A DNA stretch of 23,436 nucleotides from a virus. The stretch is taken from positions 1 to 23,436 of IMG/VR virus record IMGVR_UViG_3300045119_000115; one strand, written 5' to 3'. The translations under genes and the position numbers were made by a program. Below, in pieces: positions 13,454 through 22,102 of the stretch. Under the pieces are notes generated by a model. That model saw only the letters and a list, made by a program, of their open reading frames with translations. It was not told the origin of the DNA and made no database searches. Numbering within the stretch: the stretch's first letter is position 1; each line of letters begins with the position of its first letter.

Positions 13454-15337
13454 TTAAGTAGAGGAGAGAATACTTCTCGAGTCTATTTTCAAGATCTGAT
13501 CCAGCTCCCTATCGACATTCTCGACCATGAGTCTTCCCCTCTCAAACATCATGTCAGATCCGTTCTTCTTGCTGCCGACTCCGTCCGAGAACGGCCTCGA
13601 GATCAATCGAGAAAGAGCCCGAAGATCGTAAGGATCGGATGCAGTCTGTTTCTCGGTCCCGAAGACCAACTTCGAAGGATCTTCTCCCGTAGAGAAGAGG
13701 TCCTTTCCTCTGGAGACGGACAGCTCGGCACGATCTCCCTCCGATCCCCGATTCCTCTTCTCACGGGTCACCGACTCAGGTTGAGTCCCTGGCTGTTCAC
13801 TTGAGCTCTCGGCTCCCTCGCCGCCAGGTTCCCCACCCAAGGTGTTAGGTAACTCATCCTCTCCGGGAAGAGCACCTTCGGTGCCCCCGCCCTCCCCTTC
13901 CGGGGTGGTAGGCTGGGACTCGTCGACTGGCAATTGCATGGCCTCGAGCTGAAGATCCTCGAGCTTATCGATCCTCTTTCCTTCTCGAATCTTCTCGATA
14001 TCGTCATCAGTCATGTCAAAGATCTTCTTATAGACCGTCGATCTATCGAGCACTCCCTCCTGGGCAGTCCCTGCGATCTCGAACCTCGTCCTCCAGAGCT
14101 CCAGCTTCTGCTGCTCGGCGACACTCGAAGCACTGGCCATGTCAATCGTAAAGTTGACGAGATCCGATCCACTGTATCCGAGCAGAAAGAGATGGATGAT
14201 GGCGATCTTATTGAGTTCTGAGATCACGATCTTCTGGATGCGCTCGATCGTCCTAGCAAACCTGACATCCTGCTGGGCCAAGGTCGACTTGCTCCCGACC
14301 TCACCCTCGTATCCGAGATAGGCCTTGGGGATCTTGAGAGCGGCGAACAGCTTGTTCTGGATGTATTGGACGTCGTCGATGTCTCCTGTGAACTGTCCTC
14401 CCTGGAGAGTATCGATCTGAGATCCCTTGTCTCCTCTCATCGGGATGAAATAATCCTCGTCCACAGAGAGCGGATTATACCTCAAGTCGACTCGACCAGA
14501 TTGAGGATCGACGATCTGATTTCGACGGAGCTTGTTCTTGACCTGCTCCATGTACGACTCGATCTCTCCAGGAGGGATATTTCCCACATCGATACGGAAG
14601 ACACGACGCTCAGGAGAGCGCACGATCCTGTAGACCATCATCGCATCCTCGATCAGGATCAACTGTCTCCAGATCCTCCTGGCAGGCTCGATGATTGACG
14701 AGCCGTAGGGAAGGAAGTTGTCGACTCCCAACAGTCTGAAATGGATGACCTGCCAGTTCTCGAGGATCATGTTTCCCTGAGTCAGCCACCTGAAGCGTAC
14801 CGAGAAGGGATCTTTCGGATCGTATCCTTCCTCTCTCTCGATCTCGTTGATCGGGATGGGAAGCAGGTTCAGGATGCCGTTCGAGTCGCTGGCATCAACG
14901 AAGAGGACAAAGTCTCCGTACTTCACCAGGTTCCGCACCCATGACCACACATTGAACTCTATGTTCAAGATGTCAAAGAAGAGGGTCTGGAGGATCTCTC
15001 GGATCTCATCGTCAGGACTGACGATATTGAGGATCTGACCATCCTCATTGTAGGCCGTCGTCTCATCAGCATAGATGTCTAGAGCTGACGCGAGCTCAGG
15101 AGTGAACTCCATCTCAGAGTAGTCGGCATATCGACTGAGGCGCTCGTACTGACCGTACGATGCCATCGAATGGACGTACAGGCTCGACAGCTCTCTCTTG
15201 TATGCGCGAGCCGTTCCCTGAGGCTCACGCATCTGCTCACCTGTCGCAATCTTATGACGGACGACAGGTCCCGATCTGAAGAGACGTGTCAGTCGCTTCC
15301 AGATGCTTTCTTTCTCTCTGTCAACTAGATCAGCCAT
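13454..15337 (-). CDS. Portal vertex protein (gp20-like)
   Basis: This 627-residue protein forms the ring at one capsid vertex through which DNA is packaged and to which the neck binds. The diagnostic segment is the clip/stem region DAMMVYRIVRSPERRVFRID (231-250) followed by VGNIPPGEIE, characteristic of gp20-type portals. The N-terminal domain (ELASALDIYADETTA, 81-95) and the region KIPKAYLGYEGEVGSKSTLA (335-354) also match the family. It is longer than T4 gp20 (524 residues) because of a Gly/Glu/Pro-rich, probably disordered stretch at about 470-535 and a charged C-terminal tail. The gene starts four bases after the terminase stop codon. Confidence 0.94.
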   Translation of the reverse strand: MADLVDREKESIWKRLTRLFRSGPVVRHKIATGEQMREPQGTARAYKRELSSLYVHSMASYGQYERLSRYADYSEMEFTPELASALDIYADETTAYNEDGQILNIVSPDDEIREILQTLFFDILNIEFNVWSWVRNLVKYGDFVLFVDASDSNGILNLLPIPINEIEREEGYDPKDPFSVRFRWLTQGNMILENWQVIHFRLLGVDNFLPYGSSIIEPARRIWRQLILIEDAMMVYRIVRSPERRVFRIDVGNIPPGEIESYMEQVKNKLRRNQIVDPQSGRVDLRYNPLSVDEDYFIPMRGDKGSQIDTLQGGQFTGDIDDVQYIQNKLFAALKIPKAYLGYEGEVGSKSTLAQQDVRFARTIERIQKIVISELNKIAIIHLFLLGYSGSDLVNFTIDMASASSVAEQQKLELWRTRFEIAGTAQEGVLDRSTVYKKIFDMTDDDIEKIREGKRIDKLEDLQLEAMQLPVDESQPTTPEGEGGGTEGALPGEDELPNTLGGEPGGEGAESSSEQPGTQPESVTREKRNRGSEGDRAELSVSRGKDLFSTGEDPSKLVFGTEKQTASDPYDLRALSRLISRPFSDGVGSKKNGSDMMFERGRLMVENVDRELDQILKIDSRSILSST

Positions 15338-15341
15338 TTAT

Positions 15342-17009
15342 TCAACCTGTGCTCATGAGCCATGAGAGATCGAGAGTGATGTTCCCTGGAAGCTTGAGCT
15401 GATGATTCTGACGGGCGAGTGAATTGGCACCAGTCTTAGAGATGAACCTCGGATCTTTCGAGGCTCCCTCGATCTGAGTGTTGTCACGATGGACGATGCT
15501 TATTCCATCGATGATGTTCTTCTGTACATCGACGTTGGCCGTCCTCGGGATGAGGAACGTATCTTTGATCCATGCCGCGAGCGCGGTCATCATGACGAGA
15601 TCGTCGTTCCTTCCATTCATCGCAGCTGCACGACCTGAAGACCAGACGAATGTCTTGATCTCGTATAGGAACCTCTTCGAACGGATGTTCATGTTCCGAT
15701 TCCTGATGTATTCCTCGAGCTTCGCGATGATCAGTGGACGATTCTTCTGGTTCGTGGTGAATCCAGGAATGAGCTCAGAATCAAGTTCAGGCTTTCCCCA
15801 TGAAAGGTTGACAATCTCTCCGGGTTTCATGTCTCCACGACGAGAGTAGTACACTGCTTTGTACTCGTTGAGTCTGATGTGTTCAAGACATGTCATGCCG
15901 ATGTTGTTGTTTTCCACGACGACGATCGCATCATTGTATCTCTTTCCGAGATCGCAGATCACGTCAGCGAACTCCTCGGGCGGGATCTTCCCATAGTACT
16001 CAGCGACCTCGGACATGTCAGAGATACGAAACACTCCTGCTGCCGAGTTGTCAGAAGAGTCCCCACGTGCGACGTCTGCAGTCAATAAATATCTTTCGTC
16101 ACGCTCAGGTCGAAACCAGATGAACTCGTTCCTATCCCAATGCTCCCTGTAGGACGGATCGATGCATGATTCCTCGATCCACTTGATACCATCCGCAGCG
16201 ATGACCGTATCTCCAGAGGCATTGAAGTTGCACTCCAGTTCCTGGGCGATCTCTCTCGGACCGTAGTTCGAGCTCTTGATCTCTGCTCGGTACCAGGAGC
16301 TCGTCTTGAATCCCGGTCGTGCCTCATCATCCTCGAGATCTGAGATGTGCTCGGGATGGACCCACCACATGAGCTTCGAAAACTTGAACTCGTTCGTTCC
16401 AGCGACAGCCTCGGTGTAGATCTGGTGGAACTTGTTTCCGACGCCATTCGGTGTCGAGAGGACGACGATGCTTCCTCCCGCGTTGATCGTCGGAAAGAGA
16501 CCCGTCCAGAGCTCATCGAGGTTCTTGATGAACGCCGCCTCGTCGATGATGAGAAGTGAGAGAGCCTCTGAGCGACCCGCATCATCTGATGTCGCAATCG
16601 CCTTGATCTGAGAACCATTGCTCAATTCGATCGAAAGCTTATTGTCGGTGGTGATGTCGGCGAGCAGGAGCCACTTCGGTATCTTCTTGAGGGCCGTAGC
16701 AACCTTCTTGATGATGTTCTTAGCGGTCTCAGACTTCGTCGCCATGACGAGGATGTTTTTATCTCGATGAAAGAGCATCAACCAACAGGCATAGGCAGCC
16801 GTGATCTCTGAGATCCCCAGCTGCCGAGCTTTCAAGATGACATTGAACCTATTCTGCTGATATCCTCGGATCAGCTCTTCCTGATAGGTGAATGTCTGGA
16901 ATGGGATCAACCCCCGCTTGGGATGCTTGATCTTCACATATCTCTTGATGAAATAGATCGGATCGCGACCACAAAGGATGATCTCTTTCTTGAGATCATC
17001 CTTGATCAT
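15342..17009 (-). CDS. Terminase large subunit (gp17-like ATPase/nuclease)
   Basis: This is the 555-residue DNA-packaging motor. The N-terminal ATPase has an adenine-binding-like region (QTFTYQEELI), a divergent Walker A KARQLGIS (60-67), Walker B LLIIDEAAF (152-160, D156/E157) and the coupling motif STP (185-187). The C-terminal RNase H-type nuclease shows LTADVARGDSSDNSAAG (D312), VVVENNNIG (E366) and NDDLVMM (D469/D470), matching the acidic triad of T4 gp17. It is slightly shorter than T4 gp17 (610 residues). The ATG overlaps the stop of the upstream gene (ATGA), and the portal gene follows closely. All key residues appear intact, so it should be functional. Confidence 0.95.
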   Translation of the reverse strand: MIKDDLKKEIILCGRDPIYFIKRYVKIKHPKRGLIPFQTFTYQEELIRGYQQNRFNVILKARQLGISEITAAYACWLMLFHRDKNILVMATKSETAKNIIKKVATALKKIPKWLLLADITTDNKLSIELSNGSQIKAIATSDDAGRSEALSLLIIDEAAFIKNLDELWTGLFPTINAGGSIVVLSTPNGVGNKFHQIYTEAVAGTNEFKFSKLMWWVHPEHISDLEDDEARPGFKTSSWYRAEIKSSNYGPREIAQELECNFNASGDTVIAADGIKWIEESCIDPSYREHWDRNEFIWFRPERDERYLLTADVARGDSSDNSAAGVFRISDMSEVAEYYGKIPPEEFADVICDLGKRYNDAIVVVENNNIGMTCLEHIRLNEYKAVYYSRRGDMKPGEIVNLSWGKPELDSELIPGFTTNQKNRPLIIAKLEEYIRNRNMNIRSKRFLYEIKTFVWSSGRAAAMNGRNDDLVMMTALAAWIKDTFLIPRTANVDVQKNIIDGISIVHRDNTQIEGASKDPRFISKTGANSLARQNHQLKLPGNITLDLSWLMSTG

Positions 17010-17398
17010 TTATCTGTCTCGTAGAGGCACCATGCCACGTACATGTACCTCTCATTCATCGACACTTTCTGGATCATGTAGTTCGAAGAATCCTTGATCT
17101 CCTTGATCTTCAGTCTCTTCCCATACCTCTTTGTGAACTCCTTCTTCAAGTATGACACGGCCTCCTTGATGGACGTGCGAGATTGCTCGCGCACCTGAGC
17201 GATCTTCCTCGGCAAGTGCATCTCATATGTCTGATAGACGACTTTGAGATGGTGTCCTTCCTGGGCGAATCTCACAGACGACGTGGGAACATCTTTTGGC
17301 ATGTCTGAAGAAATCTGAGCGATTCCTGAGAAGATGTCTTTCGAGTCATCTCCATCGTACTCAGTGACCTCAAAGCCTTGTGGTTCAGGTTTCTTCAT
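17006..17398 (-). CDS. Hypothetical protein in small-terminase position
   Basis: This 130-residue protein overlaps the start of the large terminase gene by four bases. A small terminase subunit would be expected here (gene 16 precedes 17 in T4), but I see no clear helix-turn-helix or TerS motif. The first 35 residues are acidic and polar. The rest looks alpha/beta, with VRFAQEGHHLKVVYQTYEMH, a basic helical stretch (SYLKKEFTKRYGKRLKIKEI), and YMYVAWCLYE near the end. GGAGGGG lies upstream of the ATG. The 58-base gap before it (17399-17456) is A/T-rich and might hold a promoter. Either it is a divergent TerS or an unrelated accessory protein. Confidence 0.7.
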   Translation of the reverse strand: MKKPEPQGFEVTEYDGDDSKDIFSGIAQISSDMPKDVPTSSVRFAQEGHHLKVVYQTYEMHLPRKIAQVREQSRTSIKEAVSYLKKEFTKRYGKRLKIKEIKDSSNYMIQKVSMNERYMYVAWCLYETDK

Positions 17399-17456
17399 CT
17401 AAGGACCCCTCCGATGGGAACAGATCTCAAATCATATCCAGATCATAAAATAGATA

Positions 17457-17669
17457 TCAGGATCCAGATTCAGACTCTTTCTCTGCTTCCTGGATCTGTT
17501 CCTGGGTCGGCCTCCATCCTGACTTCCATCGATCCTCCCTATGTTCCACGAAATTGATGAAACACATGACGCAGACGCCCCAATCGTAGAATGAGTTGGT
17601 CGATTTTCCCTTCATGAGACCCTGGCAGAGAGGACACCAGGCAGGAACTCTTAGAGATGTGTTCGGCAT
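17457..17669 (-). CDS. Small zinc-ribbon protein
   Basis: This is a 70-residue protein with two CxxC pairs: CPLC (residues 12-15) and CVMC (33-36), spaced as in zinc ribbons. The C-terminus is a charged helix (PTQEQIQEAEKESESGS). I chose the ATG at 17667-17669. A TTG four codons upstream (17679-17681) is an alternative that would give 74 residues. It lies between two unrecognised small genes just ahead of the terminase genes. Such proteins may bind DNA or other proteins, but nothing here fixes its partner or function. Confidence 0.7.
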   Translation of the reverse strand: MPNTSLRVPAWCPLCQGLMKGKSTNSFYDWGVCVMCFINFVEHREDRWKSGWRPTQEQIQEAEKESESGS

Positions 17670-17687
17670 GAATTTATCCAATCGTAA

Positions 17688-18002
17688 TCAAGGTTTGATG
17701 ACCCAGAACTTCACGAAATGTTGCTGTTCTTTTTTTCGAGAATCACGTAAGATGATCTTCACGACAGAGACTCCGTCAGGAATGCTCTCATCGATCTTGA
17801 AGTTACACCTCATCTTGCGTCCCCATCTTTCGATCGAGCAAGAGATCTCTTTCCCATCGGGATCGAAAATCGAGATGTCGGACGTGTGACTATTCTCGAA
17901 TCCCCTAGGATCGAGGACGATCTTGAATTCATAGTCTCCGAGCTCATGATACGTCTCTCGAAGATTGTAAATGACGTACTTCGATGAGTTCCCCTTTTTC
18001 AT
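17688..18002 (-). CDS. Small beta-rich hypothetical protein
   Basis: This 104-residue protein appears to be a single small beta-sandwich or Ig-like domain: alternating strands such as YEFKIVLDP, SDISIFDPDGKEI, KMRCNFKID and DGVSVVKIILRDS, ending in FVKFWVIKP. It has no signal peptide and only two cysteines. The ATG follows the Mre11-Rad50 gene stop by six bases, with GGAGG just upstream inside that gene's 3' end, so the two are likely co-translated. Ig-like phage proteins are often virion-associated, but this one lies among DNA-processing genes, so its role is open. Confidence 0.7.
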   Translation of the reverse strand: MKKGNSSKYVIYNLRETYHELGDYEFKIVLDPRGFENSHTSDISIFDPDGKEISCSIERWGRKMRCNFKIDESIPDGVSVVKIILRDSRKKEQQHFVKFWVIKP

Positions 18003-18008
18003 CAGACC

Positions 18009-21000
18009 TTATCCTCCGATCTCGACATGCGCATATCCCTCAGCATCTACAGTGATCTCGATCATGTTGTCAACAAGATCCTTCATGGTCTCAAGATGAC
18101 TGATGACGATCACGTGATCAAAGATCGTCCTCAGATAGTCGAACATCCTGTTCACATTCTCGAGGTTCTGAGAATCGAGTTTTCCGAAACCTTCATCGAT
18201 GATGAACATGTTCGACTTGGGAAGGTTCGAGATGTTCAGCAGGGCAGTCCGAATAGCGACAGACGCCAGCATCTTCTCGGCCCCGCTGCCGAGCTCAATG
18301 AGACGAGGTTTATACTCACCGTACTGGAGATAAATCCTGATCGATTGTTCATCTGCATCATGCTCTATCAAAACTCCGAACTCGGCAGTCCCCGTGAGGA
18401 TCTTATTGATCTCACTGTTGATCAATGGAAGGTTCTGAGTAAGGATCTGATACGCTATTCCATCCTTGCCCATCGCATCGATGTAATGCTCATAGGCAGT
18501 ACAGATGGCTCGAGACTCGACCAGCGATTGTGAACGCTCACAGGCAATATCTAGCATCCCCTGGTCTGATCCAATCTTCCTATCGATGTCAGAGATGGAC
18601 GACTGGATCTCGTCCGCTTCTTTTTCTAGAGATTTTTGACATCGACTGACGTCAGACAGCTGTCTGTCTATCTCTAGATTTTTCAAAATGTCTTCCTTCG
18701 ACTTCTCAAGACGTTGCATCATCGATCGAAGAGAATCTGACTCGACAATGAGAGCATCGATCTTGAGTTTCAGATTCTCTTTCTGCAGACGAGTCGTCGC
18801 TCGTTTTTCCAGAAGAGAAGCCTTCCTGCCAGTGGACTCCTCGTATTCCCTCATCTTATCTCTGTGAACGGCCAGAGATGACGCATCTGCCTGCAGTGAA
18901 GTCGATTGAGAATTGAGCTCGTCAATCTTTGACCGAAGACTTTCAGCAGAAGACTTTGCAGAGAACGCATTCACGAGAAATCTGCACGTCGGAAATTGAT
19001 CCCCGCACGGAACGACTTTCAAGAGAGAGATCTCTCTCTCTCCATCAGACTGACTCTTCATCAATCGTTCGACATTTTTCGAATTCTCAATAAGAGATAA
19101 CTCAATCTTTTCCAATGAATCGATCTGATCGGTATGAAAGACAACATCGAATGATTTCTGAAACTCTTCGATCAAATCGATGTCAGTTAAAACCTCTCGA
19201 AGAAGATCATCTTTCTCAGACAAGGTGACTTTGAGACGATCGATCTCTCTCTCGCACTTCGAAATGCGATCAGAGACACTGTCAGACATTTCGATCTTAT
19301 CTACTGGAATCTTCCTCGTGGCAAGTCTTAACGACTCTTCCTGGAGCGATGTGATCTTTGCTCGAGACGAGACCAGATCATCTTTTAGTGAATTCAATTT
19401 TTCAGCGTGAGAGTCGATCGACTGTCTCAACGAAGAGATCTTAGAATCGATATCTGACTCTTCAAGCTCATGAAGACGGTTCCAATGCTCTTTGGCGTCT
19501 TCTTTGGCCAAGATGCACTTCTGTTCGAAGATGTCCAGATCAAGAAACCTGTATAAAATCTCTTTCCTTCGAGTCTCCTTACAGGAAATGATGTCGAGCG
19601 GATTCCACTGGGCGCTCAATCCGGTCAACATGAAATCCTCAAAGGAACCCACTCGTAGACGCAAGCTCCTCTCTGTCTCAGGACGAGACACTCCCAGCAG
19701 CGGTTCACGGGATCCTGCCAGATCGACCTTGAAAAATCCGCAGCTGGTCTTTCCCCACTCCTTGGCCTCTCCCTTTCGATGTCCGTATTTAATCCGTTCT
19801 ATACATCTCTCGACAGAGTAATCCTGACCGTTCGCGGTGAAGTCTGCCACCATCACAGACGATTCCTTATTGTCGTTGATCAACGAGATGTTCTTGCTGA
19901 CCCCACGGGTCGTAGAGTCAAAGAGAGTCTCCAGCATCACATCGATGAGGTTTGATTTTCCTGATGCGTTCGGTGCAAATATTCCCGTGAGTCCTCCGAG
20001 TGAGGAAAAATCGATGTAATTGTTTTCTCCGTAATTGAACAGATTGCTCCACCCGATCTTGTTGATCTGCCAGGAGACATTTCGAGATACATCATCGACC
20101 TGATCGACATGTATCTGATATTTCCTATTCAGATCAAAGATCCTGTCCATGACGACAATGGGAAGGTTCTTCTCAGAGAGATACTTCTTCAGCAGTCTCT
20201 CTTGGACAGAGATGTGCCTGAGATTGTCAAAGTCAGAATGAGCGATCGGAGACAACTGGGCGTGTCCCTTGCTCAAGCTCACAGGAGCGAGCGTGATGAC
20301 ATCGTACGGTTGAAATTTCTGCTTGATCGACTTTTCGAGCGCTTTCTGTTCGACAAGAGTCAGAGATCTCGGAGGACTCACCCTGATCCTTGAGTCAGGC
20401 TCAATGATAAGATCGGGGATAGAAAGATCCTCTCCCACCTTGACAGTATGAAATTTCCTGCTTCCGTGAAGCATCACGGATGAGACAGTGTGTTTCTTCT
20501 TTCCTTGGATATCCCAGAGAAGAAATCCCTTGTCTATCTCTTCTCCAAAGTTCTGCTGGATCAGGGACCCAGCATATGCGATTGTCCTATCTCTGAAGAA
20601 CTGTTGCTTGTGAATGTCTCCAAGCATGGCATAGTCTAGTCCGTCGAAGATGGAGACGTCATGCTCAGTGTTGTTCATCCTCCAATTCGAATCGGTCACG
20701 CAAGTGGAGATTGAACCGTGAAAGAGACCGATGTTGATGTCGGAAGAATCTTTCCACTGCAAGGGAGTCGGATAGTTTTCGACATCGGCCAGAGAGAATA
20801 CCCAGAGCGTGACTCCTAGATCGAATATCTTGACAGGTCCTGACTTCTTGTGAAGGTGTACACGAGAATCCCTGATGGAATCGACGATGGGAGTGATGGC
20901 ATCCTGCCTATCGAGATTCATCAAATTCAGGTCGTGATTTCCGAGGATGATGTGATATCCAGCGTATTCGATAACTCTTCTGATGTGCTCAGATTCCATC

Positions 21001-21173
21001 TCAACGAACTCTGGAGAGATGTTCACTTTCGTGTGTGCCGAGTCACCAGTGTTGATGATCAGGTCAGGCTTGATCTCATCAAGTTTCCTGTAGAGGTTTT
21101 CAAAGACGCGCCTGTAATCAGCGTGGTACTTGAGATTCCTCAAGTGGACATCGGATATGTGCACGATCTTCAA
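18009..21173 (-). CDS. Fused Mre11/SbcD nuclease - Rad50/SbcC ATPase (gp47-gp46 fusion)
   Basis: This is a single protein of about 1054 residues. The N-terminal part is a calcineurin-type nuclease: MKIVHISDVH (D8, H10), INTGD (D44), LGNHD (77-81), FHG (H152) and GDIH (185-188). From about residue 375 comes an SMC-type ATPase: Walker A FAPNASGKSN (398-407), coiled coils on both sides of a two-cysteine hook C-x6-C (723 and 730), signature LGSGAEK (961-967), Walker B MFIIDEGFG (D993/E994) and H-loop VISHLE. In T4 these are separate genes 47 and 46, which resect DNA ends for recombination. I chose TTG at 21171-21173 because AGAGG lies seven bases upstream and it gives the usual MKIVHISD start. 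GTG at 21179 or 21197 is possible. Confidence 0.93.
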   Translation of the reverse strand: MKIVHISDVHLRNLKYHADYRRVFENLYRKLDEIKPDLIINTGDSAHTKVNISPEFVEMESEHIRRVIEYAGYHIILGNHDLNLMNLDRQDAITPIVDSIRDSRVHLHKKSGPVKIFDLGVTLWVFSLADVENYPTPLQWKDSSDINIGLFHGSISTCVTDSNWRMNNTEHDVSIFDGLDYAMLGDIHKQQFFRDRTIAYAGSLIQQNFGEEIDKGFLLWDIQGKKKHTVSSVMLHGSRKFHTVKVGEDLSIPDLIIEPDSRIRVSPPRSLTLVEQKALEKSIKQKFQPYDVITLAPVSLSKGHAQLSPIAHSDFDNLRHISVQERLLKKYLSEKNLPIVVMDRIFDLNRKYQIHVDQVDDVSRNVSWQINKIGWSNLFNYGENNYIDFSSLGGLTGIFAPNASGKSNLIDVMLETLFDSTTRGVSKNISLINDNKESSVMVADFTANGQDYSVERCIERIKYGHRKGEAKEWGKTSCGFFKVDLAGSREPLLGVSRPETERSLRLRVGSFEDFMLTGLSAQWNPLDIISCKETRRKEILYRFLDLDIFEQKCILAKEDAKEHWNRLHELEESDIDSKISSLRQSIDSHAEKLNSLKDDLVSSRAKITSLQEESLRLATRKIPVDKIEMSDSVSDRISKCEREIDRLKVTLSEKDDLLREVLTDIDLIEEFQKSFDVVFHTDQIDSLEKIELSLIENSKNVERLMKSQSDGEREISLLKVVPCGDQFPTCRFLVNAFSAKSSAESLRSKIDELNSQSTSLQADASSLAVHRDKMREYEESTGRKASLLEKRATTRLQKENLKLKIDALIVESDSLRSMMQRLEKSKEDILKNLEIDRQLSDVSRCQKSLEKEADEIQSSISDIDRKIGSDQGMLDIACERSQSLVESRAICTAYEHYIDAMGKDGIAYQILTQNLPLINSEINKILTGTAEFGVLIEHDADEQSIRIYLQYGEYKPRLIELGSGAEKMLASVAIRTALLNISNLPKSNMFIIDEGFGKLDSQNLENVNRMFDYLRTIFDHVIVISHLETMKDLVDNMIEITVDAEGYAHVEIGG

Positions 21174-21175
21174 GT

Positions 21176-22099
21176 TCACACCTCTTTCAGACGACACCTG
21201 ATCAAGTCTAGATCAGAACCGATCGCTGTCGCAGACTTCTTGGCTCGGATGAACTCTTCGCGATCCATCTCGGCGACATCCCTACGTGTGCCCAGGTCTA
21301 TGTAATAACAGTTCACTCCGAACATGAGGAACTTCTTGATGATCCTCAGCTGCTTCTCAAAAGCGTCCGAGTCCATCGCGAAGAACGTGTCACAGTCATG
21401 CTTGACGATCTTCGAAAATAAACGTGAGCCCTCATTCAAGATCGAACCCTGCAACGGGATTCCGTTGTGATCGATCTTGACAAGATCAAAAAATCCCTCG
21501 GTGATCGTGACGGGCCTCGACCAGTCCACCATGTACTCATCGAAGATGATGTCTTTACAAAAATTTCCATGCATGTACCTGTGTCTCATGCTCGGATAAA
21601 ATGAGCGTCCCGTGAAAAAATTCAACTCTCCAAACTCATCGAATGACGGGATGATGATCCGATATCGATAGTCTCCATCCTCACAATACCCAAGCTTCCA
21701 ATGTACGATGTCATCGGAGCTCACTCCCCTGCTTGACAGGTACTCCATGGCATTGTGGTAATAGGGTGTCCCCCAATCACTCGTGAGTGACCTGAACTCC
21801 TTTGGTAGGATGGGCTCATCATACTTTTTCTCAGGTATCCTCGTCTCACTCGATCCTGACAGCTTCGACTTGTACTCACGAGATATCTCGGTCGGTCCTT
21901 TCAGCTCCAATATCGGAAGAAGACTCCTATCCTTCCAGTCACAGAACCAGCAGTGCATGTTGTCCGTCTTGACATTCACACTCAACTTTGGTTTATGGTG
22001 CTTGTGACGAGGACAGAAGAAAACAAGTTCGTCACCTTTCCTGATCTCTTCCCTGCCGAGAATCGATCGAAGGACCCTTATCTTCTCAGTCAGATCCAC
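21176..22099 (-). CDS. DNA primase (DnaG/gp61-type, zinc finger plus TOPRIM)
   Basis: This 307-residue primase makes RNA primers for lagging-strand synthesis. The N-terminal zinc-binding domain has C29-x2-H32 (FCPRHKHHKP) and C50-x2-C53 (MHCWFCDW). The middle matches the DnaG core (SSRGVSSDDIVHWKLGYCED, then YRIIIPSFDEFGELNFFTGR). The TOPRIM metal residues are E201 in VTITEGFFDLV and D243/D245 in FFAMDSDAF. It starts with GTG at 22097-22099 three bases after the RuvC-like stop, with no obvious ribosome-binding site. Its end overlaps the upstream start options of the Mre11-Rad50 gene. T4 gp61 is 342 residues, so the length is reasonable. No helicase partner (gp41-like) lies in the window. Confidence 0.9.
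   Translation of the reverse strand: MDLTEKIRVLRSILGREEIRKGDELVFFCPRHKHHKPKLSVNVKTDNMHCWFCDWKDRSLLPILELKGPTEISREYKSKLSGSSETRIPEKKYDEPILPKEFRSLTSDWGTPYYHNAMEYLSSRGVSSDDIVHWKLGYCEDGDYRYRIIIPSFDEFGELNFFTGRSFYPSMRHRYMHGNFCKDIIFDEYMVDWSRPVTITEGFFDLVKIDHNGIPLQGSILNEGSRLFSKIVKHDCDTFFAMDSDAFEKQLRIIKKFLMFGVNCYYIDLGTRRDVAEMDREEFIRAKKSATAIGSDLDLIRCRLKEV
21181..21185 (-). promoter_or_regulatory. Ribosome-binding site deciding the start of the Mre11-Rad50 fusion
   Basis: The minus strand carries AGAGG here, within the last codons of the primase gene. It is seven bases ahead of the TTG at 21171-21173 and almost touches the GTG at 21179, so spacing favours the TTG. That start gives the N-terminus MKIVHISD, usual for this nuclease family. 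Confidence 0.5.
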
Positions 22100-22102
22100 C
22101 GA

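Noticed and set aside
17431-17447. Two TATGAT -10-like boxes on the minus strand in the gap before the small-terminase-position gene
   Set aside because: No acceptable -35 box is found at 16-18 bases from either, and the A/T-rich gap alone makes such hexamers likely by chance.
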